A stretch of DNA of 64,000 nt from Cryptomeria japonica (taxonomy: Eukaryota; Streptophyta; Pinopsida; Cupressales; Cupressaceae): positions 344,531,870 through 344,595,869 of the forward strand of contig NC_081412.1 of NCBI RefSeq assembly GCF_030272615.1, in the 5' to 3' direction. The stretch's first letter is position 1, and every line of letters starts with the position of its first letter. The position numbers and the translations under genes were made by a program. The notes under the pieces were generated by a model, which saw only the letters and a list, made by a program, of their open reading frames with translations, was not told the origin of the DNA and ran no database searches. Shown here one piece after another: positions 9,812 to 21,570 of the stretch.

Positions 9812-12800
9812 ATGGCAAAAGACACTATAAATTTGAGGTTTTGGCTCCATTTCATTTCACCGAGATTTCAAACCTATGAAGAGCGTGAAGATTCTAAGCT
9901 AAAGCATTTTGAGCAAGAGGCAAGAACACTTCAAGCAATCATCCATCCTAAAGGTAGTAAAAGGTATTTTATCATGGCATCCACTTTTGCAATTGAATAT
10001 ATAGCAAACCCTACTGTTGTCAAAGTTATAAAAAGACCTAGGCCCGTATTTCAATTAGTTCCTGAGATAGCAAAGAAAGATGATACCTTAGGTGCTTTTT
10101 CTCAAATTCCTAAGGGAGTTGTTTATGCTGAAGACCCCAGAATTTACATTCATTGTAACATTGAGGAACTAGGAGATGAAGAGATTAAAACCATGTTTAA
10201 AACTATCATATGTGATGAATCTGACAATGTAAAAGATGAACACAATATCATTGAAACCCTAGGATTTACAAAGATCCTTAGCATTCCTGAATTTCCCAAG
10301 GATGTGATTAGGATAGTCTTAAGCAGGGTACATGGTGAATTTTTCTAGTTAGATGCAATTCACAAAATCACTAAGGAAGTTGTGAAAGCTGTCACAGGGT
10401 TACCAACCACTAGTAAAAGGCCAGACAAAACTAAGAAGGTTTCCAATGACCTAGTTACTCAGTTAACTGGTGCCACATCTGACAGAAGGTCCTTAGGAGT
10501 AAATGATGTAATAGATATTAATGTGAGATTTATCAGCATGATATTAGAATATAAAGCTACTCATGCAAATGGACTCAATTCAGTTTCAAGTTTATGCATT
10601 AAGAGTGCTTATGATATGGTCACGGATAATGCAAAGATTGATGTATGTGAGTGGTTGAAGGATGAATTAATTGACAACTTAGGCAAGATTAAGAAGGATA
10701 AGAAAGGAACTTTTAAATTTGGAAATCTATTAGTATGTCTGATGCTACATATAACCAAACAGGTTGCCAGTATAGGCTACAAAGAACTTGGATATGATAT
10801 ACCAGTAGGTAAACAGTTAACAAAATTATTCAACAATATGGGAGAAGATAAGGAAAACAATATCCATGATTTCTTTCAAGCACTAAAGGTCAAAATGAAG
10901 AAAAGAATCAGATTATCACAAAATATTGTTGACAAATATAAGGATGAAATATGCTTTGTAATCAAGAAGGATGAGATCTGGATGGAAGCAGTCATCCCTA
11001 GGACTGTTTGGGTAACAAAGATGGGCTACAAAATAGATGATCATATAATTGAAACATATGCTAAAGAACTTCTGGAAGCCCCTAAAGAACCTAAGGAAGA
11101 AATATTTGGTAGTGCAGAAACTATTGAAAGCCAAATACAATCAAAGAAAAGAGTGAAAAAGGTTGAGGCAGTTGTAAGGAAAGGTTCTAGGCAAGCAAAG
11201 GAGATCAAGGATAGAGTAATGGAACAAACTGGTATAACAAAGGATGAGTTAGTAGCTCCACAACCTGAAACTCACCTATCACCGGTAGGCACATCTTCAA
11301 AGAATGACATGCCTGCAACTTTCAAAAGAGTTGTAAGAAAAAGAGATCCCTCACCATCAACCACACCCTCTCCTAGGAGGATAAGACAAAAACAACAAGT
11401 AGTGAGATCTTCGGTAAGAAAGGCTACACCAAAGAAGAAGAAACTGACACCCAAGAAGAAGAAGAGGATAAATAAGGACTTGGCCCCTCTTGACATACTA
11501 TTGAATGAAATTACAGAGGAAGGGAAGCTGAAGAATATAGAGAAGCTATATGACACTCTGATAGCTGATGAAAAAGAACAAGTAGAAAACAGTGTTATAT
11601 TGCATATGGATATATATAAGAAATTTTTGATGGAAGTAGTAAATGAAGTACCAGATGAACTATTTAAAAGACTGGAAGCAAGAAGACAAGCAGTAGTAGA
11701 ACTTGACAAGGAAATAAAGATAGAAAAGCTACTTGCTGTATATCTAGTGAATTCACCCAAAGAAATTGATGACTTAATTGTTGAAGCCAACCGGTTAGTA
11801 TTTTCTACTGCACACCGGCACATTTCTTTAATGGTTGGAAGAGTTAATGAGGTGACCGAGGAGATAGAAAATGCATGGGACATTTTCCTAGTGGAAAAAG
11901 AAAAACAAGAAGAATACATGAGTCACAAACGTATGAAGGTATATCAAAAAGAAAGAGACAAGGGTAAAGGTAAAGTTGGTGGACCACCCAGTATCAAGGT
12001 TAAAGACAACTTACCCCCACCTCCTTTTATTACTCCACCGGTAAAAGCAACAGCTACAAAAGATCAACCGGCAGTTGAAAGGATGGATGTAGAGGATGTC
12101 AATCCTAATCCTGAAGTCTTATACACAGTGGATGTTGATACTCAAAAGATCAACATTGTGGTAGACAAAGATATAGCTGATAAGACTGACATGGCTAGTG
12201 AGTCTCCGGTAGCTGAGCAAACTGATAACACACAGGAGAAACCGATAGATGACAAAGAGCAAAAGCTAGAAACTTAGACTCAAACTGAGACAATGCAACA
12301 AATAGAGAAACAAACGGAGCAAAAGGCTCCCAAACAGGAACAACAACAAGAACAGGAACAGGTTCATAAGGAAACAGTGCCACCGACTACTGGAAAAGTA
12401 GAAAAACCATTGCTTAAGGAAATGCAAACACAAACAGACCTACCAGAGGTCAATACAAGCTTGGTTACTTCCATTGGCGGTACTCAGAATGTTGGTTCAT
12501 CATCAGGCTACAAATCAACTAATGTGACTGAGGTACTCTTGGATTCAATTAAAAAGATAACAGATTGTAGCTCACAAGCTTATAAGGCAATTGATGACAC
12601 CATACCAATTTTGAAGGTAATTGCTCCTAACTATAATATAGACAATAAAGATTCTTTAGGACAACTTGATACCTTATGTAAATATATCATAGAGAACATT
12701 GAGACATTGAAGGACAAAGTATATTGAAAAACAAAGATTCTTTGATGAGCAGATAAAGAAGTGTACTAGAGATTTTGACACACTTCTACCGGAACTGTGT

Positions 12801-13250
12801 AATTTATTAAAAGAGTACAAAACTCTATACAAAGACACCTGTAAGACAAACCTTTTAACTGTAGATATAGATAAGAAGATGAGAAAGGTACAAGATGAAA
12901 TCAATAAACTTGCAGATAATTTTGTTAACTCACCTGATACATTATCAGTTTTTGAACAGAAGATAACAAATTTTGAGGAAGAATTACTTAAATTGGAAAG
13001 AGAAAAAGAGAGAATAGTGAATAAGGCAAAGCATCTGAGATTAAAACTGAGTCCAAGATTGGACTATTTAGCATCATTACGGAAGGAAGTATCTGAGGCA
13101 CTAATACAGGGACAAAAAATACTGGAAGAGCATTTGCAGCATCTCACCGGTACAGCTAAAAGAACAGAGACAACAATAAGAGATAGTAAAAAGTTTATGG
13201 AGAGTATAAACTTGATTTTGGTGGATCTATTTCAAATTGTAACTACCTAG
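9812..13250 (+). pseudogene. element D extra ORF, unknown function (>1,100 codons with breaks)
   Basis: From ATG 9812 one frame runs to 12727 with two in-frame TAG stops (10346, 12275). A frame change near 12727 leads into the last segment, ending at TAG 13248-13250. The first ~550 residues look globular, with SSLCIKSAYDMV and DFFQALKVKMK readable near 10590 and 10870. A K-rich stretch (KKKKLTPKKKKRINKD, about 11430-11480) resembles a nuclear localisation signal. The rest is acidic, Q/E/P-rich, then coiled coil (12740-13250). I see no RT, integrase, protease or clear membrane segment. By position it matches the 3' extra or env-like ORF of Sire-type copia elements, though I cannot show an envelope function. 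The breaks say it is inactive here. Confidence 0.7.
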
Positions 13251-13441
13251 TTACAAGGTTGAAACTACAAACTCTACTGACATCTTGACAACCTTTGTCA
13301 TTGATGCCAAAGGGGGAGTAGTGGGATTCAACATCACAGGAATCATATGCTCAAGGGGAGCACACACATTTTTGGTAACATTTTTTTGACTTCACATTTT
13401 TTGATACACTTGAAATTTCTCATGAGTGTTGCCATCAATGC
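13251..13441 (+). other. 3' untranslated region of D with upstream PPT-like boxes
   Basis: Noncoding. GCCAAAGGGGGAG at 13306-13318 is nearly the same phrase as the real PPT region at 13438-13453, and TCAAGGGGAG occurs at 13351. Element X shows the same habit. Confidence 0.6.
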
Positions 13442-13454
13442 CAAAGGGGGAGAT
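13442..13454 (+). other. polypurine tract of element D
   Basis: CAAAGGGGGAGAT runs straight into the 3' LTR tip TGTTGG, as expected for the plus-strand primer. Confidence 0.85.
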
Positions 13455-14275
13455 TGTTGGCATATGCACACTCCAATGAGACATTGTATGTGATTGAAGG
13501 TTTTGTCATTGATGGCAACCTTACAATCCTATGGATCTGGCAAGGCATTACACCGGCAAGTTAGTGCACTGGCATCAATGATCAGACTCTACACCGGCAC
13601 TTAGGACACCGACACCGACACAGAGAAAGGAAGTATACTGGCATAGAGGCTGACAGGATTTTGTTATATTATATTTTGTTTATTATTGTAAAAACTTTGT
13701 AAGCCGACTTGGCATATTGTAAAATGACTCTTATATATAAAAGAGATCATTGTAGACATTTTGAAAAAAAGAAAAAAAGTGAAGGAAGTGATGTATGCAA
13801 AATATTAAGGAAGACCTATTATGCGAAATATAGGGTAAAGGGTTTATGTAAGAAGCAGAGCAGCAACCAGTACTGAATCAGACATTATAGATGCTATTGT
13901 AAAGCAGTACAAGATATTGGATTTGTACAATCCACATTGTAAGTTAGTGAGACTTCCCACTGAGCAGTGAGCTCTAGGCAGTTGGCCTTCCTGCATGTGC
14001 AAGCCCCTATTGTAAGTAATATTCTCTTATTGGCCAGTAAGTGGATATTGTGGGTCACAAATCCCACCAAGGTTTTTCCCACACTGGGTTTCCTCGTTAA
14101 ATCCTTGTCTCATGGTTTGATTTTCATGTGGATGTTTTTAATTCTATTTATTGCATTATTTATTGCATACCAATACACTGTTATAATATATTCTGCATGT
14201 TTTAAGGTAAGAAATTTTGTACACTGGTTAGATACTAATTCACCCCCACTCTCAGTATCTGTGGGAATCCTAATA
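13455..14275 (+). repeat. 3' LTR of element D
   Basis: Second copy of 7621-8442, starting TGTTGGCATATGC and ending ...AATCCTAATA at 14275, with the terminal CA mutated. It is followed by the target copy GTACA. Confidence 0.92.
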
Positions 14276-14280
14276 GTACA
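14276..14280. repeat. target-site duplication of element D, right copy
   Basis: GTACA, identical to 7616-7620. Confidence 0.9.
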
Positions 14281-14830
14281 GACTTCATTCTTCAAAGGTT
14301 CCTCCAAAGGTAACAAGGTTTGCTTCATCCCATTGGCCACAATAGTGTATGTATTCTTCCTACCATCATATATTTCCTGTCTATCAAACTGCCAAGGTCT
14401 ACCCAACAAATGATGACAAATATACATAGGCATAATATCGCACAAAACTTCATCATAATAATTTCCAATTTTTTATTTCACCAAACACTATTCACTTACT
14501 AACAACTTATGTTCATCCTGAATCCATGCTATCTGATAAGGCTTAGGGTATTTCAACCTCTCCAATTTCAACTTATTCACCATCTCTTCTGAAACAAGAT
14601 TATCTGAACTACCACTATCGATAATAACTTTACAACACTTACTGTATACCTTACATCTATTTTTGAACAGATTCTTCCTATGTAAGAGTTCTTCATCTCC
14701 TCTAGTATGACACAAAGCTCTCCTCATTATCAGTAGTTCTGCATCTTCTGGTTTATTGTACGATCCGGTGGCATTTTTGTCCACCACCATTTCTCTTCTG
14801 GTAGCCTCTATCTTCTTACATTTGAATGCA
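14281..14830 (-). pseudogene. pro: Ty3/gypsy G1 protease region
   Basis: The aspartic protease cuts the polyprotein. On the minus strand the catalytic box IIDSGSSDNLVS is intact near 14600-14640. It is followed by a stop near 14488 and then by HHLLGRPWQFDRQ and YDGRKNTYTI (about 14340-14420), a stretch typical of the gypsy protease-RT linker. The frame runs to the edge of element D and resumes beyond it at 7615. Confidence 0.88.
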
Positions 14831-15415
14831 CGGTGTCCTTCTCCTCCACACGTAAAGAAAGCTACTCTAAATGTCCTCTTGTCTTATCTTCCAAAGTTTT
14901 CATTCTGGTAACCATTCAGTTCTCTCCTCCGGTAGAAATTTCTCATCCTTTTGGTATGAATTACCTTCTTTGTTTACTTCCTTATCCTTATCCTAATCTA
15001 TACTGGTTCCTCTTCGTCTAGTATATCCTCTTCCTCCTTGAAATTTTCCTCCAGTAAATCTTCCACCTCTACCTCTCTATCTCTACTCATGTCTTTTGTT
15101 CAGTTTCTATTCAGCCTTTAGTGCATACTAGTAACCCTCTTCAACACTCTCCAATTTGACCATACTAAGTTCATCTTGTATACACATCCACAATCCATTC
15201 AAATATCTTGTAATTTATTCAACTTCATCATCAACATATCCGAAACTGATGTTCAACTTGTAAAATGCTTCGGTGTACTCCTTCACACTAGATTCCTTAT
15301 GTCTCAGATTCTGCAACTTTTGAAACAAATCCACTTGATAATTCACCAACACGAACTTTGATTTCAACTTAGCAATCATCTGATCCCATTGATGATATGA
15401 AGAATCAATAGGATC
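14831..15415 (-). pseudogene. gag: Ty3/gypsy G1 gag, C-terminal part
   Basis: Minus-strand translation gives a retrotransposon gag segment: WDQMIAKLKSKFVLVNYQ, RHKESSVKEYTEAFYKL and DELSMVKLESVEEGY. An R/G-rich stretch (RGRGGRF) follows, then a knuckle-like CGGEGHRAFKC with the first Cys region degraded (near 14820-14860). It holds many stops: one TAA and four TAG, nearly all at expected Gln codons. The N-terminus is removed by the copia B LTR, whose tip is at 15416. Confidence 0.8.
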
Positions 15416-16809
15416 TGGTCAACTACTGAAAGGGGGGATTGAATCAGTAGTTAGAAAAAAAACTAAACTTTCACCAAACTCAAACCCAACTCATAAATCA
15501 ATCACTGAACTAACTGGTTCAAACATTGTACTATAAACTACAACAATACTGTCAAGTTTACTGGTTGACTAAAATACCAATATAACAATGTAACAGATCT
15601 AAAACTCTCAAACCATTTAACCAAAATATTTAACCGCTTTACTAACATTAGTAATAGCACATTTGAGATCACTTCCGGTCATCTTAACACATCTAAGTGA
15701 CTTTACCAGTTAAACAAGCTAACCATATCAAAACATAACCACAAAAACCATTCACCACTTGACATAATGATTTTTGGAGTGGAAACCCAAATGGGAAAAA
15801 CCATGATGGGGATGAATACCCACAAGTATTCTAAACTCTTCTGAAATTTGTCCTGTTAGGATCCAAGCCTTGTTACAAGATTTACAAAAATGTCCTGTTA
15901 GGAACAAATTTGGTTAAGGACCACCCGATTAAGGGATTGACTACAATACACTATTAAAGGCAATACCCTATTAGGAGTAACCTCGATAGAGGATTTCAAA
16001 TCCAATCTAATAGATCGCCTGGTTAGAGGATTTAGAAAAAACCAAGCCTATTAAAGCTTACCCGGTTAAGGGATTTAACTATTGTAATTGTTAGAGAACA
16101 ATAGGGTTTTTGCTGATCTAGTAATAGCACTACTCTGCTTGATCAAATCCTTTTTATGCTCCTATCTACCTTCACACATTCTACAGATACTCCTTTTAGT
16201 TTGGCAATCAATCACACTGATACACTTAGCCAAAATTTCCAACACTACTACAAAACAACTCATTGACCTTATAAGAAAAATAATAGGTCAGTAACACGTC
16301 ACAAAACCTAAGATCTCATAGAGATTACCAACAAATCGGTTCAAACATGACTGTTAGATTACATAGAAATCATCTACACATTATCTTAGACAATCTCAAC
16401 CACTCCTGGATCACCACACATCAAATCCTCTAACTCATCACGTGGTTTCCACTTCATGCAATGCACTCGCTCATTCCCAAAATAAAACATTTATCTCTAT
16501 GCACCAAAACCACTTTGAAACTCATCACGTGCATCATGCATACATGGCATAATCATCTTCGATCACCATTTGATCATAGACCAACACAACCAATTCACCA
16601 AGCTCCATTGGTTAGGGTTTGACATATCAACAAGTTAGGGTTACCGGTTGATCTTATTGCTACAATAGTAATAATGGTTTCCTTTACTTCTCAACTACCG
16701 GTTGCATTACTGCATCACTACTAGTTAGAATACAACTCCATTACTGGTTACAATTGACATCAATGACAACTCTATAGTTCATCAATGCAATCTTCATGCA
16801 ATGCCAACA
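15416..16809 (-). repeat. 3' LTR of copia B (~1.39 kb)
   Basis: On the minus strand it begins TGTTGGCATTGCATG at 16809, directly after the PPT, and ends ...GTTGACCA at 15416, directly against G1 gag. GGATC at 15411-15415 would be one target copy; the partner is lost. Rich in ACCGGT words, like the other copia LTRs here. No gene is seen inside. Confidence 0.82.
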
Positions 16810-16822
16810 ATCTCCCCCTTTG
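16810..16822 (-). other. polypurine tract of copia B
   Basis: The minus strand reads CCAAAGGGGGAGAT immediately before the LTR tip. Confidence 0.85.
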
Positions 16823-17158
16823 GCATTGATGTCAATACAAATATCAATACCCTTTGATTGTGATGATTGAGAGTAATGCACATACACAGGTATATGAATC
16901 TTGGTTTATATTTTTCCATGTACTCTCCCTCAACTGAGTCTCCATGTCTTTAGCTGGTAACTGGCTATATTTCTTCTCCCTATCAATCATACAGTTCTTC
17001 TCCCCATTTAACAACAATGCCAAAGTAAAAGTAAAATATACAGTGTCATACTTCATTGTTCTACAACTAGTTGCTCCCCCTATGGAGTAGCTCCACTCTA
17101 CACCAATCTTGCTTCAAGATCTTCAATAAGCTTCGGGACTGATGTCTTCCGCATTGGC
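16823..17158 (-). other. 3' untranslated region of copia B
   Basis: Between the RNase H end and the PPT. I see no conserved ORF in it. Confidence 0.6.
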
Positions 17159-17437
17159 TTAATTAACCTCATGTAAGGGCACAACCCCTAGCTGACCTCT
17201 AAGATACTCAAAAGTAGCCTTAGGAAAATGTGTAGTAAAGATATCCGCTAGCTTTTTCTTAGTAAATACATGCTCCAATAACACATCTTTACTCTGCACT
17301 TTCTCTCTCAAGAAATTATATTTCAGCTCTATATGCTTGGTTCTAGCATGCAGCACTGGGTTCTTTGAAATGTTTATTGCACTAGTGTTATCATAGAAAA
17401 TCCTTTCCGGTTCTGAGATTTTCAAATTGAAACCTTC
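17159..17437 (-). pseudogene. copia B RNase H, C-terminal part
   Basis: The minus strand encodes the end of the copia RNase H: FYDNTSAINISKNPVLHART, KHIELKYNFLREKV, and the ADIFT...LPKATFEYLR-type ending (ADIFTTHFPKATFEYLRGQ). The active-site Asp of the 'DNTSA' box is present. The upstream half lies at 34279-34685 on the far side of the array. The first codons are cut exactly at the target duplication 17433-17437. Confidence 0.9.
17433..17437. repeat. target-site duplication of the tandem array, left copy
   Basis: CCTTC, identical to 34274-34278 on the other side of the array. Confidence 0.85.
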
Positions 17438-20400
17438 TGATAGCTCTGAAAATTTATTGCATGAGAATTTTCAATTTTTGAGTTTAAACATTGGTCTTTC
17501 TGGTTTTATCTGCATCCTCTATCAAAGTTCAAGGTATAGGGTTTAGGGTTTATCAAAATTTCTTATGACTTGTGAAGAAAACCCTAGCAATGATATATCT
17601 CGTCATTACTTTTTCCCACTTAAAGTCGAGGGTTGTATTCCATTCACAAGGCCTTTTTATTCCCTAAGTGCTAAGTCATGGTGGACCAGTTTATGAAATG
17701 ATTTTCTTAAGTCGTGTGCAAAAATTTCCTTATAGTCGGTCTCTTTAAATATTTATGCTTGCTCCCACATTTTTCCTAAGTTTAAAATCCTAAGTATTTT
17801 GGTCGGTCGATAAAAGAAGAACAGATCTGATAGTTGGTGCTTCCCCATGGTTAAAAGTGCAGTGGAGATAAACACCACGACATCACGAGATGATGCCACA
17901 TGTCTTCGAAGGAAAAGGGGTAAGCTGGCGGTGTAACCTATTGAAGCCTTATGTCACCGATTCTCAAATGGTAAAAACTAGTTTACTAATAGTCCTATCA
18001 ATTGGTGCATGTTCAAGATGAACAACGATGTTATGTCCTGAGATAAAAGGTGCCCAATTTTTAATTCTAAAAGGGTTAATGGGCACCGTGCAAAGCAATA
18101 AAGGGTGAACAAATCTGATGACCCTCGTATTCCCATGATGGAAGTTTCAAGGAGGATACGGACCACGACATCACGAGATGATGCCACATGTCTCAGGCTG
18201 ACCATGAAGACCTACGGTGGGGCTGCTGACAGAGTCAGGTCGAAAGATGATATGGTGCTGATTAGTCATGACTTCGTGGGTCTGCGGATATAGATGGAAG
18301 CTCCAAAATCCACATAGAGAAATGATGATCATTTTATTTTCCAGGTTGGGTAAGATCTATGGCTAAGTTTCAAATTTGAAGGGATCATTAAAGACATTGG
18401 TCCTAGCCCGTGCGGGAAAGATAGGGTGAATAGGATACAGACTTATCGACTTAGGATTGATGGTGACGAGTTTGAAGTTTTGAATGTTGACTCACTCTTG
18501 AGGAATCTTGTGCGAGTTTCTTGTTGGGTAAAGGACTTATTAGACAATTAGGGACAATATCTTAGAGATATGAAAGCATCGGATAAGCTTCAAGTTTAGA
18601 TATGATGGATCACGAGTTCTCTGATGAATTTAGAGATTGCTTGTTGATAGGCATCCTAAAGTAGAAGACTATACACTCAATAAGGAATAAGATCATAACA
18701 AAATTATTCACACATGGTGAGAATATTTATGTGGCAATGGAGTGATGGCCTAGAAATCATGGTGACCTAAGTTATAGGCATGATTGCTCAAATCCATAGC
18801 TGGCAAGATGAGTAGAAAATATCAAGATGATGATTCTTCACATGGATTAGCACTGCCACTTTGAATGGAATTCTGATTATAAATTTACTAGGCTGACAAT
18901 AGAATGGGTAGAGACAGATACAAACTTCTTCATTTTTTTGAGAATAGTTTTTTATTAGTAAGAAGGTGGTGTTCAAGTAGAATTATTTATTGAGTCATTG
19001 CATTCCTTATGACACTGGATGGATGTTTTTTCTCTGGTATGAGGTTTCTCATTATCAGAGGGGGCATGAAAGCCTTTTCTTATCAGGAAAAGCCACCTAG
19101 GACATCTCCTCTATTCTTACTCTGCATTTTGTTGGAAGAGTGTTCCAAGAGGGAGCTCACAAGGAACTAAAAGAAAGATTTGTCCGAGTGAGGATTGGCA
19201 ACCAGTCATCTTTGCAATGACATGGAAGTTGCAATACCTTCTCAACAAATTATGTTTACCCCCAACCTCCTCTTTCTATTTTCTCTGATCCAGGGCATAA
19301 AGGCTGGAGAGTTTCCTCTAATTCCGTGGGAAAGTCTTGTTTCTTGCTAGGATTTGTTTTCCTTTTCAGGAAGGGAAATGTTGTGGAGCAGACCGAGCAT
19401 CTCAGGGTCCATCTGGAAGTATCTGGGTGATATCGACATGGCTCAAGTGATTTCATTTCTACCGATAATTAGTTGAAGATTTTGGTTCCACCTCATCACG
19501 GGCACCAACATGTGGATAAGGAACATTTTGTAATAGAATTGTGTACAACATCTAGGGCTTGGTTTTGGCGACAAGTGCCTTTTGGCCTGAAGCTTGTCAC
19601 TCCCTTGTTTTCTATAAAAAATAAATCAAGACCATAAGTTAAGGTTCCAAATTTTCTGAGAAGGATCTCTAAAAAAGTAGGTCCATTCTGTAGGGTTAGG
19701 TCCCATATAGTTTTAGAGAGTCGTGAAAAATAGTAGGGAACTGTAATGTCATTTTGCAGAGAAAAAGTAATAAAATAGTTGCAAGTTTCCCTTTCAAAGG
19801 GGTTATTCTGTAATTCAAATTGTCATTTGTTATCTAATAGAAGATAGCTTATGATATTAATGCAAATATATTTTATAATCTTTACTCTCTTGTATGCGAT
19901 TTTATCTTCTTTTGAGCAAATGGGATCATGGGTTTCATTTATTTATTGCATTGTTATGATGTATGTAATTTTTCATTCAATGCTTTATTCCAAGGGGTTA
20001 ATTAAAATGCTTGAATGAGACTATAGAGAAATTAGATGTACCAGGATTTTATAAGTAGTTCAGGTAAGGGATTGTAGGCAGGACTATATTGTAAGGCAGT
20101 ATTGTTCAAGGCTAAACCAACTATTAGACAAGTTTTTATCAGATTTCAGCAACTTTTCAGAGACTCTGTATCCCAAATGAACAAGGCACTGGTATTTTCT
20201 AGAAAACTTCATTAGGTTTTTGGTTTCTTGTCTATGTTCTTTGTGATTTCTCAAAGCAAATCTTTAAAAATATCAGAATATCATTCTTTATTTTTTTATG
20301 TATTTTCTAAAATTTATCCTTCCTATCTCATGCTCTAGCCTAAGGTCGAGGATCACTGAATAACTTTCCATCCTTGAGAATTCTCCCTTTATGTTGAGTC

Positions 20401-20652
20401 CTTTTATGAGATGCTCTCCTTTGTTTTCAGTTGATTCCTTGGTATTGTTGCAGAGATCAGGAAGTTCACAGAAGGGATTACCATCCTGGGTTCTGCAGAG
20501 CCCGAAGTGTAGAAGGATCTTGTATCCTTATTGAAGTTTGTCCAATCCTGACATCTATTTATAGTTGGAAGTGGATTTCCATAGGTATTTGGAGGAATTA
20601 TCTTGGTCTCTTTTTTGTGGAAGTGTAAACCCATTTGTTCTGGGAACCAACA
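17438..20652 (+). repeat. LTR 1 of the array (~3.2 kb)
   Basis: It starts TGATAGCTCTG, ends ...GGGAACCAACA, and the PBS follows. In a sampled stretch (around 18481-18567) it differs from LTR 2 at about 5 of 87 positions. Contains no conserved ORF. Confidence 0.9.
19613..19620 (+). promoter_or_regulatory. degraded TATA box in LTR 1
   Basis: TATAAAAA, aligned with TATAAAAG in LTRs 2 and 3. Confidence 0.45.
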
Positions 20653-20656
20653 AAAA

Positions 20657-20674
20657 TGGTGACTCTGCTGGGGA
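20657..20674 (+). other. primer-binding site, unit 1
   Basis: TGGTGACTCTGCTGGGGA starts five bases after the LTR end. It resembles the TGGCGACTC...TGGGGA site of Tat/Ogre gypsy elements, usually assigned to tRNA-Arg; the tRNA is from memory of the family, not tested. Confidence 0.7.
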
Positions 20675-21570
20675 GAATATGAATTGTAAGAATCTCTGGT
20701 TAAGATTGTTTGCTTAATATATAGTTGAGATTATCCCATTCGAGTCACCATCAAAAATGGTGACTCTGTTGGGGAATGTTGTATAAAGTTGTTTGGGTAT
20801 TTTGTGATTTGATGGTTGAGTGTTGCTCCCGCATCACAGGACTCAAATCTTTGCCCATAGAGTGAAGAGTTTATTAATTTGCCCCTTGTTGGTTAGAGTC
20901 AATTCTCATAAATGTTGACAGAGAATCTATTGTAGTCTATCTTTCGATAAAAAGTTATGTCTAGATCTGTCCATGTTTCAAAGTTATTTGTAATACCTCA
21001 CAAGTTGTGAGTGGCGACTCTGAAACTAAGATCTATGCACCAATGTGCATTTGTGTGGAGAAGAACCAAATAATTTGTAGAAGAGATGAAGCAAATTTGA
21101 GCTTTTATGATGAAGTACCCTGACAAGATGAGGACGGAATCCATATAATTCCATTTGTTGATAAGGAAGTGTTGCAGTGTTGTGTTGAAACAAATCTGGC
21201 CTATGAGGGAATTCCAGTTGTTTGAGTGTTTGTCCTCTACAAGGAGGTGGCGACTCTGTCAAAGATCAGTGTTAACGATTTGACTGATTGAAGGTGATTT
21301 TGCAAAAAGTCTCAAGTTAAAGAAGGCAGCAGCAGCTTCAGCATTTCCAGGTATTTTTTATTTTCATGACTCTAATATATTTTCATGAAAATTATTTGTA
21401 AAAAATATTCCCTAAAGAGTGAGAGACGCACTAAGGAAGGGAATGTTAGTGACTATTTTACATCCTCCCGTGATTTAATTTTCATATTATGTATGAGGTT
21501 ATATGGAGTATATTTTGAGCTATGCAATGTAATATTTTAAGATTTAGGGAAAAAGGAAAGAAATAGGGAA
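20675..21570 (+). other. leader of unit 1 with repeated PBS-like motifs
   Basis: About 900 bases without a conserved ORF. The PBS core recurs at 20758-20775 (TGGTGACTCTGTTGGGGA), 21012-21022 and 21248-21258 (both TGGCGACTCTG). The first repeat sits in a perfect 10 bp inverted repeat (20742-20751 with 20757-20766, loop CAAAA). Confidence 0.65.

Larger units (their letters stand above)
7621..14275 (+). mobile_element. pol-less LTR retrotransposon D (gag-like ORF plus extra ORF)
   Basis: A complete 6.65 kb element with two ~820 bp LTRs, a copia-type PBS, a PPT and a perfect 5 bp target duplication. Between PBS and PPT it encodes only a coiled-coil, zinc-knuckle protein (8514-9671) and a long extra ORF (9812-13250). 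I find no protease, integrase, RT or RNase H in any frame. It must have been moved by enzymes supplied in trans, most simply by a copia relative with the same knuckle layout such as copia A. The two LTRs differ at roughly 16 positions in the first ~210 bases by eye, mostly C/T changes at CG or CNG sites. Confidence 0.9.
6575..15415 (-). mobile_element. Ty3/gypsy element G1, split by element D
   Basis: Minus-strand gypsy coding is present in two blocks, gag/protease (14281-15415) and RT (6575-7615). The blocks become one continuous frame if element D and one copy of its 5 bp target duplication (GTACA) are ignored. The left side is cut by the copia A LTR at 6575, so RNase H and integrase are outside the window. 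The right side is cut inside gag by the LTR of copia B at 15416. No G1 LTR is visible. Confidence 0.85.

Noticed and set aside
11272-11919. 215-residue minus-strand frame opposite the D extra ORF
   Set aside because: Ser/Phe-rich shadow of the Lys/Glu-rich coding strand; no motif of its own.
9812-13250. Calling the D extra ORF a viral-type envelope protein
   Set aside because: Position fits env-like ORFs, but I see no signal peptide or membrane span and there is an NLS-like cluster; left as unknown.
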